Shown piece by piece: positions 17,358-25,734 of a stretch of 64,000 nucleotides of DNA. Below the pieces are notes generated by a model. The model ran no database searches and was not told the DNA's origin. It saw nothing but the letters and a program-made list of their open reading frames with translations. The stretch spans positions 1 to 64,000 of the forward strand of contig NZ_ATXH01000013.1 of assembly GCF_000421585.1 (NCBI RefSeq). Reading direction: 5' to 3'. Source of the DNA: Thermodesulfatator atlanticus DSM 21156 (GTDB taxonomy: Bacteria; Desulfobacterota; Thermodesulfobacteria; Thermodesulfobacteriales; Thermodesulfatatoraceae). Each line of letters begins with the position of its first letter. The stretch's first letter is position 1. Position numbers and translations under genes: made by a program.

Positions 17358-18493
17358 AATCTCACCTTCTGGTATGTGTTTCCTGGTTGTCTAGCGACAA
17401 CCCCTTCTATTTCTAGTTTCGTCAAAATTTCCAAAAGCTTTGCTACAGGGAGCCCTGTTTGCATTAAAAGATCATCAAACTCAAGAGGCTCACCGTCAAA
17501 GCAACTTAAAACTTTGGCCTCTTCTTCGGTGAATGTCAACTTTTGCTGAACTATTTGTTTAAGAGGAGAGGCAGAAAAGAGCTCGAGAACCTGCTCAGGC
17601 CGATCAACTAAAAGGGCGCCTTCTCGAATAAGGGCATGGGTGCCAAAAGAACGCGGTGAAAAAACTGAACCAGGCACAGCTAAAACTTCTCTGCCAAATT
17701 CTGCGGCAAGCCTTGCGGTAATAAGGGAGCCGCTTTTAACGCTTGCCTCAACCACAAGTACCGCAGCACTAAGCCCACTTATTATCCGATTACGCACAGG
17801 GAAATTACCGGCATGGGGCAAAGTGCCAAGGGGAAACTCAGAGATAAGCCCGCCGCCATTTGCCAAGACAGCTTCACGCAGGTGATAATTTGTAGCGGGA
17901 TAATTTATGTCAAGCCCGCAACCAAGTACGGCAAAGGTAGGCGAGCCTTGTTTCACCGCAGCATGATGGGCAATGCTGTCAATGCCCAGCGCAAAACCAC
18001 TGATAATGGGAATACCGGCTTTGGCAAAAATTGACACCCACTGTCTGCAAACTTCGCGACCATAAGAAGTCGCCGCTCGAGAGCCAACCACAGCAAGCCC
18101 AGGCTCCTGGGGCAAGCTCCCCTGATAAAAAAGCACCGGCGGAGGGTTGGGAATTTCCTTAAGCAGTGCAGGATATTTTTCTTCAAAGATAGTCACAAAA
18201 CTTGCTTTTATTTTTTGAAGGCCCGCTATCTCTTTTTCCGCACGTAAAAGGGCTTCTTTTCTCCAATTGGCATCCTTTGGGCAAATCCCAAAATTCTTTA
18301 ACTTCTCTGGCGACAAATCAAAGACTTCTTTTAACGAATTAAACGAGGCAGCGATTTTTTTGAAGGTTTGGGGGCCAATTCCAGGAGTGAGCCAAAGTGC
18401 CAAGGCAAAAAACTTGTCTTCTTCACGAAACGTGTTTGAGGCGTAAGACATTTTGGGAAACATTGAAATTAAAATAAGGGGAAAGTAGCTCAT
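17354..18493 (-). CDS. dprA: DNA-processing protein DprA
   Basis: Up to 379 residues. A helix-hairpin-helix/SAM-like N-terminus (LALWLTPGIGPQTFKKIA) is followed by a DprA Rossmann fold with VVGSRAATSYGRE, GIDSIAHHAA and FPVRNRIISGLS. The C-terminus (about 315-378) is a winged-helix DprA extension. DprA loads RecA on incoming single-stranded DNA in natural transformation. The start is uncertain: the ATG at 18493 lies inside the upstream gene without a good ribosome site, and an ATG at 18451 is equally possible. The topA start overlaps its stop, the usual dprA-topA order. Confidence 0.93.
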   Translation of the reverse strand: MSYFPLILISMFPKMSYASNTFREEDKFFALALWLTPGIGPQTFKKIAASFNSLKEVFDLSPEKLKNFGICPKDANWRKEALLRAEKEIAGLQKIKASFVTIFEEKYPALLKEIPNPPPVLFYQGSLPQEPGLAVVGSRAATSYGREVCRQWVSIFAKAGIPIISGFALGIDSIAHHAAVKQGSPTFAVLGCGLDINYPATNYHLREAVLANGGGLISEFPLGTLPHAGNFPVRNRIISGLSAAVLVVEASVKSGSLITARLAAEFGREVLAVPGSVFSPRSFGTHALIREGALLVDRPEQVLELFSASPLKQIVQQKLTFTEEEAKVLSCFDGEPLEFDDLLMQTGLPVAKLLEILTKLEIEGVVARQPGNTYQKVRL

Positions 18494-19064
18494 GAGCTAC
18501 TTCATAGAAAGGGTCTTCCGCAGGAAAACAGGGTATGTTCTCAAGTCTAATTTCTACGTTTGGACTATCGTCCTTGAAAGTGCGCAAAAAAAGAGCCCCT
18601 TCTCTTTCCACCAGAGTGGGGACTACAGCCCAAAAAAGGGCACAAAACCCTTGGTGAATGGGAGCAGGCGGCGCAAAGATCACCAAATCTTCTTCTGCCA
18701 GGTTTGCTTCTTTTGGGACATTATGTTTGAACTTGAGATCACCTTCCCAGAAGACCAACATTTTTTTCAGCACTTCGTTAATATTTATTGGCATACTGGA
18801 GTCAAGAGCTATTTCATTGATAGACTCAAGAATGCTTTTTAGGCGATCAAGTTGTTCCTGTATTTGGGAAAGCTTTTGCTCCTGAGTGGCCAAAAAATCT
18901 TCCACGTTAGCAGGGTCCTTCTTCAGTTTCATGAAAGAAAGGCCTAACAATTCGATCTGCATGGAAAGTATTTGTAACGGCCCACTCATATTGTGGACCA
19001 GACCTTGGACCAAATGCCCGCAAGCTGCCTTATGCAACAATTTGTGACAGAGATCCTTCTTCAC
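18423..19064 (-). CDS. Degenerate histidine kinase-like protein
   Basis: A 213-residue protein with a HisKA-like helix pair (GLVHNMSGPLQILSMQIELL, about residues 21-40, H-box-type His 24) and a long second helix rich in Gln/Leu. The C-terminal half has only the outline of an ATPase domain: no recognisable N box or glycine-rich G boxes. It may therefore act as a phosphotransfer or dimerisation partner rather than a kinase. No membrane segment is present. It overlaps the preceding HD-GYP response regulator by 35 bases and dprA by up to 71, which suggests one signalling operon with the two response regulators. Confidence 0.55.
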   Translation of the reverse strand: MKKDLCHKLLHKAACGHLVQGLVHNMSGPLQILSMQIELLGLSFMKLKKDPANVEDFLATQEQKLSQIQEQLDRLKSILESINEIALDSSMPININEVLKKMLVFWEGDLKFKHNVPKEANLAEEDLVIFAPPAPIHQGFCALFWAVVPTLVEREGALFLRTFKDDSPNVEIRLENIPCFPAEDPFYEVAHELLSPYFNFNVSQNVLRLKHVS

Positions 19065-20511
19065 TTTCTTCCTCCTGATACAGCTCTAGAATTTTTGGGA
19101 AACAGGCCTTAAAGGCATCTACCACCTGTGGATCAAATTGGCTGCCAGCACACCGAACAATTTCAGCAAAGGCATCATCAAAGCTACGCGCTGGACGATA
19201 AGGCCGCACCGAAGTCATGGCGTCAAAGGTGTCTGCCACTGCCAAAATCCGGGAAAGAAGCGGAATATCTTCTCTCGCAAGGCCGTAAGGGTAGCCATTT
19301 CCATCCCATCTTTCATGGTGGTGCTTAATTATTTGGGCTTCATCACTCAAAAGCCCCATATGTCCGACAATTTCAGCGCCTATCAGGGGGTGCTGTTTTA
19401 TGATCTCATATTCCTCAGGGGCGAGGCGCCCAGGCTTGAGTAAAATAGCATCAGGCACACCAACTTTTCCCACATCATGGAGGTGACCGGCAAAGCGCAG
19501 GCTCTCGCACATATCTTCAGCAAGGCCCATCTCTTTAGCGATAGCCAAGGCATACTGGGTGACTCTTTCTGAGTGTTGTTTGGTATAAGGGTCTTTGGCT
19601 TCAAGGGCTCGTACCAAGGCCCGCAGGGCATCATACAAATTGAGAATCAGGCTTTCGCGTAAGATAAAATTTTCAACCAAAGGCGCACTTCTTTCAAGAA
19701 CAAGATTGGCTATGAAAAGGTCATCTTTGGTAAAGTTTTCCTTTCGCAAAAGGACAAGTACGCCTATTATTTCGAGTTTGATATAAAACGGTTTGGTAAG
19801 AAGTGCTTTTTCAGGGGGCCTTTTAGGGATAAGGTAAGGTAGATTTTCCCGCGCACTTTTGCTTATGGGATTGTTATCTTTTAGGCTAATAGTAGCCGGT
19901 TTTTTTGAAAAACCTTCCCAGGCCTCTGGAATAAGCAAATCTTTCTCAAGGTCAATTAAATAAAGAATAGCTTCGTCTGATAAAGTAAACTCTTTACTAA
20001 GCTTTACAATTTCCTGATAAAGATTATTAAGACTATCGCAAGTGGTTAATTTATCACTAATAGTAAAAAGAATAGTTTGCTCTTGAGTCTTTTTCTTTAA
20101 AAGCTTGACCAGATCTTTATAATCATCTGAAGGCTTTTTGTGATTGTTTTTAAAACGTTTTAAAGTAGCAAAAAGCTGCTGTGAAGTAAAAGGCTTAATT
20201 AAGAAATCACTTGCTCCTTCACGCAAAGCCTCGACAGTCAACTCAAGAGAAGGATAGCTTGTCATTAATATTACGGGAGCCGAAAAACCATCCTTGCGGA
20301 TAAGTTTTAGGAAATCTATACCAGAAATTCCTGGCATATTAACATCTAAAAGAACAAGATCGATAGGATACTTATTGACTATTTCTAAGGCTTCGTAGGC
20401 ATCTTTTGCCTGATAAACTTGGTAGTTGCCTGACGAAGAAAGAATTAGACTCAAGTTTTCACGCAAAAGCGCTTCGTCATCTACAATTAAAATATTTTGT
20501 TCTTTACTCAT
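19030..20511 (-). CDS. Response regulator with HD-GYP c-di-GMP phosphodiesterase domain
   Basis: A 493-residue protein. The N-terminal receiver domain (about 1-120) shows VLLDVNMPGISGIDFL with the phosphorylated Asp, MTSYPS and LIKPF. A middle region (about 145-300) resembles a GAF sensor. The C-terminal HD-GYP domain shows HSERVTQYALAIA, HLHDVGKVGVPD, HHHERWDGNGYPYG and DTFDAMTSVRPYR. HD-GYP enzymes hydrolyse cyclic di-GMP to pGpG/GMP. With the neighbouring kinase-like protein, response regulator and flagellar accessory genes, it likely links an input to motility or surface behaviour. Confidence 0.92.
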   Translation of the reverse strand: MSKEQNILIVDDEALLRENLSLILSSSGNYQVYQAKDAYEALEIVNKYPIDLVLLDVNMPGISGIDFLKLIRKDGFSAPVILMTSYPSLELTVEALREGASDFLIKPFTSQQLFATLKRFKNNHKKPSDDYKDLVKLLKKKTQEQTILFTISDKLTTCDSLNNLYQEIVKLSKEFTLSDEAILYLIDLEKDLLIPEAWEGFSKKPATISLKDNNPISKSARENLPYLIPKRPPEKALLTKPFYIKLEIIGVLVLLRKENFTKDDLFIANLVLERSAPLVENFILRESLILNLYDALRALVRALEAKDPYTKQHSERVTQYALAIAKEMGLAEDMCESLRFAGHLHDVGKVGVPDAILLKPGRLAPEEYEIIKQHPLIGAEIVGHMGLLSDEAQIIKHHHERWDGNGYPYGLAREDIPLLSRILAVADTFDAMTSVRPYRPARSFDDAFAEIVRCAGSQFDPQVVDAFKACFPKILELYQEEESEEGSLSQIVA

Positions 20512-21091
20512 AACTTGCCCGCTCTATCAAAACACGCTTAATAGTTTCAAACTCATCCTCATCAAGGAAACCCTCTTGATGCAAACGTGCCAGTCTTTCC
20601 AGTTCATCTAAAAGAGAACCTGCTGAGGTGGGTTTGGTATCTATAGTTTCTTTCAAACGCTTGTAAACCTGTTTTAAATCTTCAAGGAGTTTTTTATTTT
20701 CCCGCTCAAGCAAAATCAGAGTACAGGCATTGTTGACGCTAACTTTAAGTTCTTCAAGGCTAAAAGGCTTACGAATGTAATCGTAAGCCCCTTCTTTTAG
20801 GGCCTCGATAGCTGAATCAAGAGATGCATAACCGGTGATAACGATCACCAGGATTCCTGGCCTTATCTTTTTGGCTTCTTTTAAGAGTTCGATTCCTTCC
20901 ATACCCGGCATCTTAAGGTCTGTGATTAGGAGGTCAAATTCCTCCTCTTTGAGGAGATTCAGGGCTTCTATGCCGTCAGCAGCAGTTTTTACAATGCGAT
21001 TTTCGTCCTGAAGCTCCTCAAAAAGGAGGATACGAAATGGCTTTTCGTCCTCAGCAACAAGAATCTTTACGACCTCTTCGTACTCAGCCAC
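20504..21091 (-). CDS. Response regulator with C-terminal SHOCT-like helix
   Basis: A 195-residue protein with an N-terminal receiver domain (about 8-125; LLITDLKMPGMEGIEL with the phospho-acceptor Asp, VITGYAS, YIRKPFS). After a coiled-coil linker comes a short C-terminal SHOCT-like segment (LDELERLARLHQEGFLDEDEF). There is no DNA-binding or enzymatic output domain, so it may act by protein contact. It overlaps the HD-GYP regulator by 8 bases and follows the FlaG-like gene by 2 bases. Confidence 0.85.
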   Translation of the reverse strand: MAEYEEVVKILVAEDEKPFRILLFEELQDENRIVKTAADGIEALNLLKEEEFDLLITDLKMPGMEGIELLKEAKKIRPGILVIVITGYASLDSAIEALKEGAYDYIRKPFSLEELKVSVNNACTLILLERENKKLLEDLKQVYKRLKETIDTKPTSAGSLLDELERLARLHQEGFLDEDEFETIKRVLIERASYE

Positions 21092-21093
21092 TC

Positions 21094-21462
21094 CTAAACT
21101 CTTGCTTCAAACAAGATACCCACGATTTCGTCTAGTTTTTTTCTAATTTCCAAAAGTTCTTCTGGCGGAATTTGGCGAATAACTTTATTTGTTTCAGGAT
21201 CCACGACCTGTACTACCACTTCCTTAGTCTCTTCGTCCAGGTTAAAAACCAAGCGTACGTTTAATTTTTCAAGTTCTTTCTGGATAGTTTGTACCATTTC
21301 CTTATAATTTTCTGCACTTTCTTGTGCTTCCTTAGGGATACCTTTGCCACCCTTTTGAGAAGAGGTCTCTTTATTGGTGGGGGCCCTACTAAACTCCTGA
21401 CGGATACCAGGAGATTGAGAGATGTTTTCAATGGGTTGGTTCAAAACATTTCCTACCTGCAT
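21094..21462 (-). CDS. FlaG-family flagellar protein
   Basis: A 122-residue protein. The C-terminal half (about residues 58-118) matches FlaG: LNVRLVFNLDEETKEVVVQV and VIRQIPPEELLEIRKKLDEI. FlaG proteins affect flagellar filament length. The N-terminal half is Gln/Ser-rich and low in complexity, as is common in the family. It follows a small FliT-like gene by 19 bases and precedes a response regulator by 2, so flagellar and signalling genes are cotranscribed. Confidence 0.85.
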   Translation of the reverse strand: MQVGNVLNQPIENISQSPGIRQEFSRAPTNKETSSQKGGKGIPKEAQESAENYKEMVQTIQKELEKLNVRLVFNLDEETKEVVVQVVDPETNKVIRQIPPEELLEIRKKLDEIVGILFEARV

Positions 21463-21481
21463 GATTCCCTCCTTGGAAATC

Positions 21482-21793
21482 TTAATGGAAATTAGAAACC
21501 CTCATAAACTCTACTAAAGCCTTTTTTTTGTGAAGTACGAGTTTGGCAAGGTCTTCTTCATCTGCAAGGACCTTTTGCACCAATGGAAGATCCTCAGGTG
21601 AAAAAGAACAATTTTTAAGGAATTTCATAATCTCTTTTTTGAGCTCCATAAGGGCCTGGAGCTTTTGAAAATCGTTTTCTCTTAAGGCCTTACGACAATT
21701 GGAATTGAGCGCCGTAAGCTGTTCAAGGGCTTCTTTACCTAACACGTGACCCTCCCAGTAAAAAAATTCGCTATTTCTTTTTTCGGCGCTCAA
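21482..21793 (-). CDS. Putative FliT/FlgN-like flagellar chaperone
   Basis: A 103-residue all-helical protein with Leu-rich heptad-like stretches (LEQLTALNSNCRKALRENDF, about 20-40) and the pattern of small flagellar export chaperones such as FliT or FlgN: two long helices, a short acidic loop, then a third helix. No exact family motif is recognised; the assignment rests on size, helicity and position just upstream of the FlaG-like gene. Confidence 0.5.
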   Translation of the reverse strand: MSAEKRNSEFFYWEGHVLGKEALEQLTALNSNCRKALRENDFQKLQALMELKKEIMKFLKNCSFSPEDLPLVQKVLADEEDLAKLVLHKKKALVEFMRVSNFH

Positions 21794-21810
21794 GCGGATT
21801 AACTAAAAAT

Positions 21811-22371
21811 TCAGGAGGCACGCACGCGGGAAAGAAATTCGTCTATCTCAAAAACACTTGCAAAAGAAAGTCCGTAAGAGGTGATAGCCTCACGCCCTCC
21901 TTCTTTGCGATCAACCAAAGCCACTACTGCCAAAACTTCAAGGCCAGCTTCTTTAGCCCTGTCTGCCGCCTTTAAGCTTGAACCACCTGTAGTCACCACG
22001 TCTTCAAGAATGACGGTTTTCATCCCTGGTTTAACAAAGCCTTCGATGAAGCTTTGTGTGCCGTGGCCCTTGGGCTCTTTGCGCACGATAAATCCCTCAA
22101 GTTTTTGCCCCAAAAGCCCTGCCTCAAAACATACTGCAGCAACCAGAGGATCTGCCCCAAGGGTTAGGCCACCAACGGCTTCAGGGGCAAAATCCTTGGC
22201 AAGCAACCAAAGGAGCTTTCCTATCAAGGGCAAGGCCTCAGCGCAAAGGGTTGTTTTCTTACAATCCAGGTAGTACGGGCTGATTTTTCCTGAGGCCAAA
22301 CGAAAGCCCTCTTCACGATACATGAAAGACCTTTTAAGCAACAACTCAAAAAGTTTTTTTCTTTCGCTCAT
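21811..22371 (-). CDS. pyrE: Orotate phosphoribosyltransferase
   Basis: A 186-residue type I phosphoribosyltransferase with the PRPP-binding motif VILEDVVTTGGSSLKA (about residues 115-130), the orotate-side segment FRLASGKISPYYLDCKK and the flexible-loop KEPKGHG. It converts orotate and PRPP to OMP in pyrimidine synthesis. Its ATG overlaps the argB stop by 4 bases. Confidence 0.95.
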   Translation of the reverse strand: MSERKKLFELLLKRSFMYREEGFRLASGKISPYYLDCKKTTLCAEALPLIGKLLWLLAKDFAPEAVGGLTLGADPLVAAVCFEAGLLGQKLEGFIVRKEPKGHGTQSFIEGFVKPGMKTVILEDVVTTGGSSLKAADRAKEAGLEVLAVVALVDRKEGGREAITSYGLSFASVFEIDEFLSRVRAS

Positions 22372-23261
22372 GACACCTCTCCTATGATTTCTGTCCCCAC
22401 TCCGTGGTCTGTGAATATTTCAAGCAAAATGGCATGGGGCACACGCCCGTCGATTATGTGGGCCTTTTTTGCCCCGGCCAAAAGGGCCTTACGCGCGCTT
22501 TTTAGCTTGGGAATCATGCCGCCCTTGGCAACGCCTTTTTCAAATAAGTCTTCTATCTCCGGCACGGTAAGCGTTGAAATAAGCTTTCCGGTCTCGTCTT
22601 TTACCCCTTCAACATCAGTAAGGTAAATGACTTTCTCAGCCTTTAGCGCCCCGGCTATAGCGCCTGCCACAAGGTCTGCATTGATGTTATAGGCTTCTCC
22701 ACCTGGCCCTACTCCTACCGGAGCAATAACCGGTAAAAATCCGGCATCCATAAGGGTATTAAGCACTTGGGGATTGACTTCTTTTACCTTTCCCACCCTA
22801 CCAATATCGATTATCTCTGGGGGCCGGTCTTCACCGGTGTATTTGTAAATCTTCATCTTCTCCGCCACTACCATTTCGCCGTCTCTCCCAGAGAGCCCTA
22901 CCGCTTGCCCTCCGTGGCGGTTAAGGAGCCCCACTATGCTTTTGTTTACCGTGCCCACCAGCACCATTTCTACTACACTCATGGTAGCGTCATCAGTTAC
23001 CCTTTGCCCCTCAACAAAAACTGGCTTTATCCCCATTTTTGCCATGACTTCGCTTATCTGGGGGCCGCCTCCGTGCACAATCACAGGCCTTAACCCCACG
23101 TATTTCATGAGCACCACATCCTGAGCAAAGGCTTCTTTAAGGTCCTCATTAACCATGGCATGGCCGCCGTATTTGATAACCACGGTCTTGCCGTAAAATT
23201 TGCGCAGATAAGGCAGCGCCTCGATTAAGACCTTGGCCCTCATCTCATGGGTGATGTCCAT
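22368..23261 (-). CDS. argB: Acetylglutamate kinase
   Basis: A 297-residue amino acid kinase. The N-terminal helix typical of arginine-inhibited enzymes is present (MRAKVLIEALPYLRKF). The ATP-site motif VIKYGGHAM, VHGGGPQIS (substrate Gly loop), VGPGGEAYNINADLVAGAIA and ILLEIFTDHGVGTEI follow. It phosphorylates N-acetylglutamate in arginine synthesis; the N-terminal helix suggests a hexameric, arginine-sensitive form. The start is backed by GGAGGT upstream. Confidence 0.96.
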   Translation of the reverse strand: MDITHEMRAKVLIEALPYLRKFYGKTVVIKYGGHAMVNEDLKEAFAQDVVLMKYVGLRPVIVHGGGPQISEVMAKMGIKPVFVEGQRVTDDATMSVVEMVLVGTVNKSIVGLLNRHGGQAVGLSGRDGEMVVAEKMKIYKYTGEDRPPEIIDIGRVGKVKEVNPQVLNTLMDAGFLPVIAPVGVGPGGEAYNINADLVAGAIAGALKAEKVIYLTDVEGVKDETGKLISTLTVPEIEDLFEKGVAKGGMIPKLKSARKALLAGAKKAHIIDGRVPHAILLEIFTDHGVGTEIIGEVS

Positions 23262-23340
23262 GTAAAGACCTCCTTTGGATTTGCCGCCTAAAACCGTAGC
23301 ACAGTTTTAAAGGGTGAAAAATAATTTTGCTATCTTGTTT

Positions 23341-23362
23341 TAGCTTGCGCGCAAATAAGCTA
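23341..23362. promoter_or_regulatory. Imperfect dyad upstream of fetA-like gene
   Basis: TAGCTT and AAGCTA are separated by 10 bases (TGCGCGCA-like centre), about 12 bases before the ATG of the FetA-like gene and in the argB/fetA divergent region. It could be an operator or part of a leader hairpin. Only the symmetry is seen; no factor is identified. Confidence 0.3.
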
Positions 23363-23374
23363 ACATCATAAGCC

Positions 23375-24025
23375 ATGGACCCTTTATTAGAGGCCGGGCC
23401 GTTTTCTTTTGTTTGTCAGGGAAAAATCCTTTACCAGAACGTAAAAATAGCCCTTTTTGCAGGAGACTTTGTCCATCTAAAAGGGCCTTCAGGATGTGGG
23501 AAAACCACTTTATTGCGCCAAATCATTGGCCTTGAAAGAGCAGATGGTGCCGTAAGAAAAATTAATGGCAAAATATTTCGCGCCAAAGAAATTTCTCTTT
23601 TCCGCGGTAAATGTATTTATCTTGCGCCAGAAGCCCCTCTTCTTGAAGGAAAAATCTCAGAAAATCTCTTTTTTCCGTATCAATTCAAAGTAAACCGCAA
23701 GAAAAGACCCCAAGAAGCGGCAGCTAAAAACCTTCTTGCAACCCTCGGGCTACCCCAAAACCTTGACCAGGACGTCAAAAATTTTTCCACAGGAGAACGC
23801 CAACGTCTTGCCCTTGTGCGTGCGCTTCTTTTCAACCCCCAAGTCATCCTCGCAGATGAGCCTTTTTCGGGGCTAGATGCCCAAAGCTTTGAAAAAGCCT
23901 TTCAAGCTCTGTATGAGTTTAGTCGTCTGGGAACACGCGCTGTTATCTGCGTAAGTCATCAGGAGCTTCCTAAAAAGACTCGCACCTGGACACTTACTGA
24001 AGAAGGACTCAAGGAGGAGTCGTGA
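23375..24025 (+). CDS. ABC transporter ATP-binding protein (FetA-like)
   Basis: A 216-residue ABC ATPase with Walker A LKGPSGCGKTTLLRQ (about 33-47), signature NFSTGERQRLALVRALL (about 138-154), Walker B PQVILADEPFSGLD and switch His in VSHQELP. The next gene encodes a FetB-type permease with a 4-base overlap, so the pair is an iron-exporter-like or related metal ABC system (YbbL-YbbM type). There is no clear ribosome site. The pair is on the plus strand against the local trend. Confidence 0.85.
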   Translation: MDPLLEAGPFSFVCQGKILYQNVKIALFAGDFVHLKGPSGCGKTTLLRQIIGLERADGAVRKINGKIFRAKEISLFRGKCIYLAPEAPLLEGKISENLFFPYQFKVNRKKRPQEAAAKNLLATLGLPQNLDQDVKNFSTGERQRLALVRALLFNPQVILADEPFSGLDAQSFEKAFQALYEFSRLGTRAVICVSHQELPKKTRTWTLTEEGLKEES

Positions 24026-24810
24026 GCGGTTTCATTTCACTTTCTCCTTTTGATCTTGCCCTGGCTGCCGGATTTGTATTTCTTGCCGCGATACTTTCTT
24101 TTTTGTTACGCCTTGGCGTAGCAAAAAGGCTCCTTATTGCAGCAACCCGCACGGTGATTCAACTCTCCCTGGTGGGTTTTGTGCTCAAAACCGTCTTTGG
24201 GCTTGATAATCCCCTTTTCGTTCTTGGACTTTTATTTTTTATGACGCTTGTAGCAGGGAGAGAGGCTTCAGCACGCTCCCGCAGGCGCTATGCACACATG
24301 ATCCTTGACACCACCATCTCCATGGCAAGCGTGGCCTTTGTCATCGGCGCTGTTGTTACGCAAATCATCATTGACGTAAAACCCTGGTATCATCCCCAGT
24401 ATGTTATTCCCCTTTTGGGCATGCTCCTTGGAAACTCGTTAAACGGGGTTTCCCTTGCTCTTGATACGTTTCTTGACTATGTAGTTAGCCGCCGCAGTGA
24501 AATAGAACTTTTTTTGGCCTACGGGGCTGATAGAAACGAAGCCCTGCAAAATGCTTTGCGTGCAGCGGTAAGACGCGGCCTGGTACCCATTATCAACTCC
24601 ATGTCAGTGGCAGGGGTTGTCTCGCTTCCTGGCATGATGACCGGACAAATCCTTGCAGGCGCCCCGCCCCTTCAGGCAGTGGCCTACCAGATACTCGTCA
24701 TGTTTATGCTTGCAGGTTCTTACTCTCTAGGGGCTACCAGTGTGGTTTTTCTTGCAGGAAAAAGGCTCTTTGGCCGCGAACTCCGCCTAAGAAGAGAAAT
24801 TCTTAGCTAA
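24022..24810 (+). CDS. fetB: FetB-type ABC transporter permease (UPF0014)
   Basis: A 262-residue membrane protein with about seven hydrophobic segments and family motifs RTVIQLSLVGFVL, LGMLLGNSLNGVSLALD and SVAGVVSLPGMMTGQILAGAP. These match the UPF0014/FetB permease family, which in E. coli exports iron and aids oxidative stress resistance. Its 3' end overlaps the convergent kinase-like gene by 24 bases, so the two transcripts converge with antisense overlap. Confidence 0.9.
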   Translation: MSGFISLSPFDLALAAGFVFLAAILSFLLRLGVAKRLLIAATRTVIQLSLVGFVLKTVFGLDNPLFVLGLLFFMTLVAGREASARSRRRYAHMILDTTISMASVAFVIGAVVTQIIIDVKPWYHPQYVIPLLGMLLGNSLNGVSLALDTFLDYVVSRRSEIELFLAYGADRNEALQNALRAAVRRGLVPIINSMSVAGVVSLPGMMTGQILAGAPPLQAVAYQILVMFMLAGSYSLGATSVVFLAGKRLFGRELRLRREILS

Positions 24811-25734
24811 AAATTCGCTTAAAGGTTTGCTTTCAGGAAAAAAGGCCAAAAGCTCTTTTAAGGTTTTCACAGCATGTGGGATATATGTGGCAAACCAGGT
24901 CTTGCCCAAAAGGGTCAATTTGGCAAAGGCCCCAAGTATTTGAAAATTCCTGAAAAGGGCAAAACATATAAATTCTTCTTCTGATGGCGCCTGGGAAAAA
25001 TTCCTTTGAAAATATTTGAGCCAATAGTTTCTTTCTCCCTGAGAAAGGCCCTGGTAGGGGTCAATCAAAAAAGAGGCAAGGTCATAGGCCCCTGGTCCCA
25101 AACGCAGCCCCTGAAAATCAATAAGAAAGATGCGCCCCCCTTTGACCATAATGTTTCGGGCCTGAAAATCGCGATGAAGAAGGTTGTCTTCCCGTAGCTT
25201 TTTACGGCATCTTTCCCAAAGCATTTTAAGCACTGGTAAAAGCGCGGCTGTATCTTTTTGCCGAAGGTATTTTTTCACAAAAAAATCCAAAAAATAAAGG
25301 GCTTCGCGCTCCCACATGAGCTTCTCATCGTAAAAAAGGGTCTCAAGCACAAAAGTGCGCGGGAAACAAACACTTATCTCTGAAAAACGCTTAAGCACCT
25401 CAAACACCTCAGGAAACAGCTCAAAGCGTTCGTAAGGGGGGAGATCCTGGAACCTAATATCACCAAGGTCTTCTACGAGAATGATGCCTGTCTCTTCGTG
25501 ATAAGCGAAGATTTTGGGGACAGGCACTCCTGCTTTTTTTAAAAAGTTCCCAATAAGTACGTAAGACCGCGCCTCTTTTAGCCCAAAATGGCCTTCCTGA
25601 GGGAGAATCAAAACAAAACTTTCCACGTGGGTTTTAACGCGGAAAAACTTGCGCGCTGAACCATCTCCCTTTAAAGGGATAATTTCTTCGTAGGCGATTT
25701 TTTCTTGGACAAAAAAATCAATTATCTCTTTCAC
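24787..25734 (-). CDS. Aminoglycoside phosphotransferase-fold sugar kinase (AmgK-like)
   Basis: A 315-residue small-molecule kinase of the APH/choline kinase fold. The catalytic motif LLHRDFQARNIMV (about residues 184-196) and metal-binding LIDFQGLRLGPGAYDLASFL are clear, and the N-lobe shows GDGSARKFFRV. The adjacent gene encodes a MurU/NTP-transferase-like protein with a 4-base overlap, the arrangement of the AmgK-MurU cell-wall recycling pair, so an amino-sugar 1-kinase role is likely. Substrate is inferred from context only. Confidence 0.75.
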   Translation of the reverse strand: MKEIIDFFVQEKIAYEEIIPLKGDGSARKFFRVKTHVESFVLILPQEGHFGLKEARSYVLIGNFLKKAGVPVPKIFAYHEETGIILVEDLGDIRFQDLPPYERFELFPEVFEVLKRFSEISVCFPRTFVLETLFYDEKLMWEREALYFLDFFVKKYLRQKDTAALLPVLKMLWERCRKKLREDNLLHRDFQARNIMVKGGRIFLIDFQGLRLGPGAYDLASFLIDPYQGLSQGERNYWLKYFQRNFSQAPSEEEFICFALFRNFQILGAFAKLTLLGKTWFATYIPHAVKTLKELLAFFPESKPLSEFLAKNFSS

